A DNA stretch of 42,432 bases. Origin: Bacillota bacterium (lineage in GTDB: Bacteria; Bacillota; Clostridia; Lachnospirales; Lachnospiraceae). Position 1 is the stretch's first letter. Each line of letters begins with the position of its first letter. Below, in pieces: positions 42,248 through 42,432 of this stretch. Position numbers and translations under genes: made by a program. The notes under the pieces are model-generated. The model was not told the DNA's origin and did not search any database. It saw only the letters and a list, made by a program, of their open reading frames with translations. The DNA lies in NCBI GenBank assembly GCA_023411215.1, contig JAEYOY010000085.1, forward strand, positions 1 through 42,432, given 5' to 3'.

Positions 42248-42432
42248 TTAACTTTCGTATATGGAAGCTATATCATGTAATCTACGCTTCATTTCTGTGC
42301 GGATATGTAGCGGCTCTAAACACTCGCATTTATCCCCAAAACTGAAAAGAATATTGTAGTAGTATTCGTTCTCTATGAAAGGAAAACTAACTATGTAATG
42401 CTCATCACCGTCTGGCGAAAAGTGTTCATAAG
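42248..42432 (-). CDS. C-terminal end of a WYL-domain/YafY-type regulator, partial
   Basis: The reverse-strand frame is open from the window edge to a TAA at 42248-42250. The 60-residue tail includes YEHFSPDGDEHYIVSFPFIE, YYNILFSFGDKCECLEP and RTEMKRRLHDIASIY. The form 'F....D....V.....' followed by 'LP..V......RL....Y' at the end is that of the C-terminal extension of DeoR/YafY-type regulators with a WYL domain. The HTH and WYL domains lie beyond the window. Its target is unknown; the PfkB operator nearby is a guess. Confidence 0.65.
   Translation of the reverse strand, partial: YEHFSPDGDEHYIVSFPFIENEYYYNILFSFGDKCECLEPLHIRTEMKRRLHDIASIYES

Overview
The window looks like a chromosomal segment of a low-GC, spore-former-type clostridium, most likely a plant-polymer-degrading member of the Lachnospiraceae. 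The grounds are AT-rich DNA, strong AGGAGG-type ribosome binding sites, sigma-A promoters, a glycine T-box in front of an alpha2-type glycyl-tRNA synthetase, a yhbD-type bactofilin operon, an intracellular GH51 arabinofuranosidase, and many long perfect-stem terminators. The genus is inference; no rRNA or other marker is present.

Layout. 0-5.4 kb: the 3' part of a CoA-acylating semialdehyde dehydrogenase, a chemoreceptor, a PHP-family phosphoesterase and lgt (reverse). 5.5-12 kb: an operon with 4-nt overlaps that holds a YhbD-like regulator and two bactofilin-like proteins behind a 36-bp dyad operator, then a heterodimeric ABC exporter pair. 12.4-13.5 kb: an orphan VirB4-like ATPase domain. 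13.9-16.2 kb: two overlapping XRE-TPR regulators convergent with a small exported protein made of six repeats of a PapR-like motif. 16.5-19.4 kb: a GGDEF-EAL protein with a degenerate cyclase site, and aroC. 20.5-23.4 kb: GH51 arabinofuranosidase, a small Cys-rich protein, a 213-nt hairpin element and an ArsR-type regulator. 23.6-27.3 kb: a GH51 remnant and a run of reverse-strand accessory genes. 27.6-29.1 kb: a HisRS gene behind a His-rich leader peptide and attenuator. 29.2-31.4 kb: a cold-shock gene with a structured leader, and an ABC-2 type transporter. 31.5-33.3 kb: T-box and glyS. 33.3-42.4 kb: mainly reverse-strand metabolic and hypothetical genes, ending in the 3' end of a WYL-type regulator.

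The strongest candidate for an undescribed system is at 13.9-16.3 kb. Two PlcR/Rgg-like regulators face a propeptide that carries six copies of [L/Y]ASDxPxI[V/I][T/S]. The core S-D-M-P-[H/F] resembles the PapR heptapeptides (for example SDMPFEY) that activate PlcR in Bacillus cereus, but here it is multiplied in one precursor. This suggests a multicopy-pheromone RRNPP quorum-sensing module. The second is ribosome-mediated attenuation of a histidyl-tRNA synthetase gene by an 11-residue leader peptide with four consecutive His codons, where a T-box would be expected in Firmicutes.

Several decayed pieces (GH51 C-terminus, a possible tyrosine-recombinase tail, a tRNA-like T arm) and the mixed content of 23-27 kb and 34-42 kb suggest repeated gene gain and loss.
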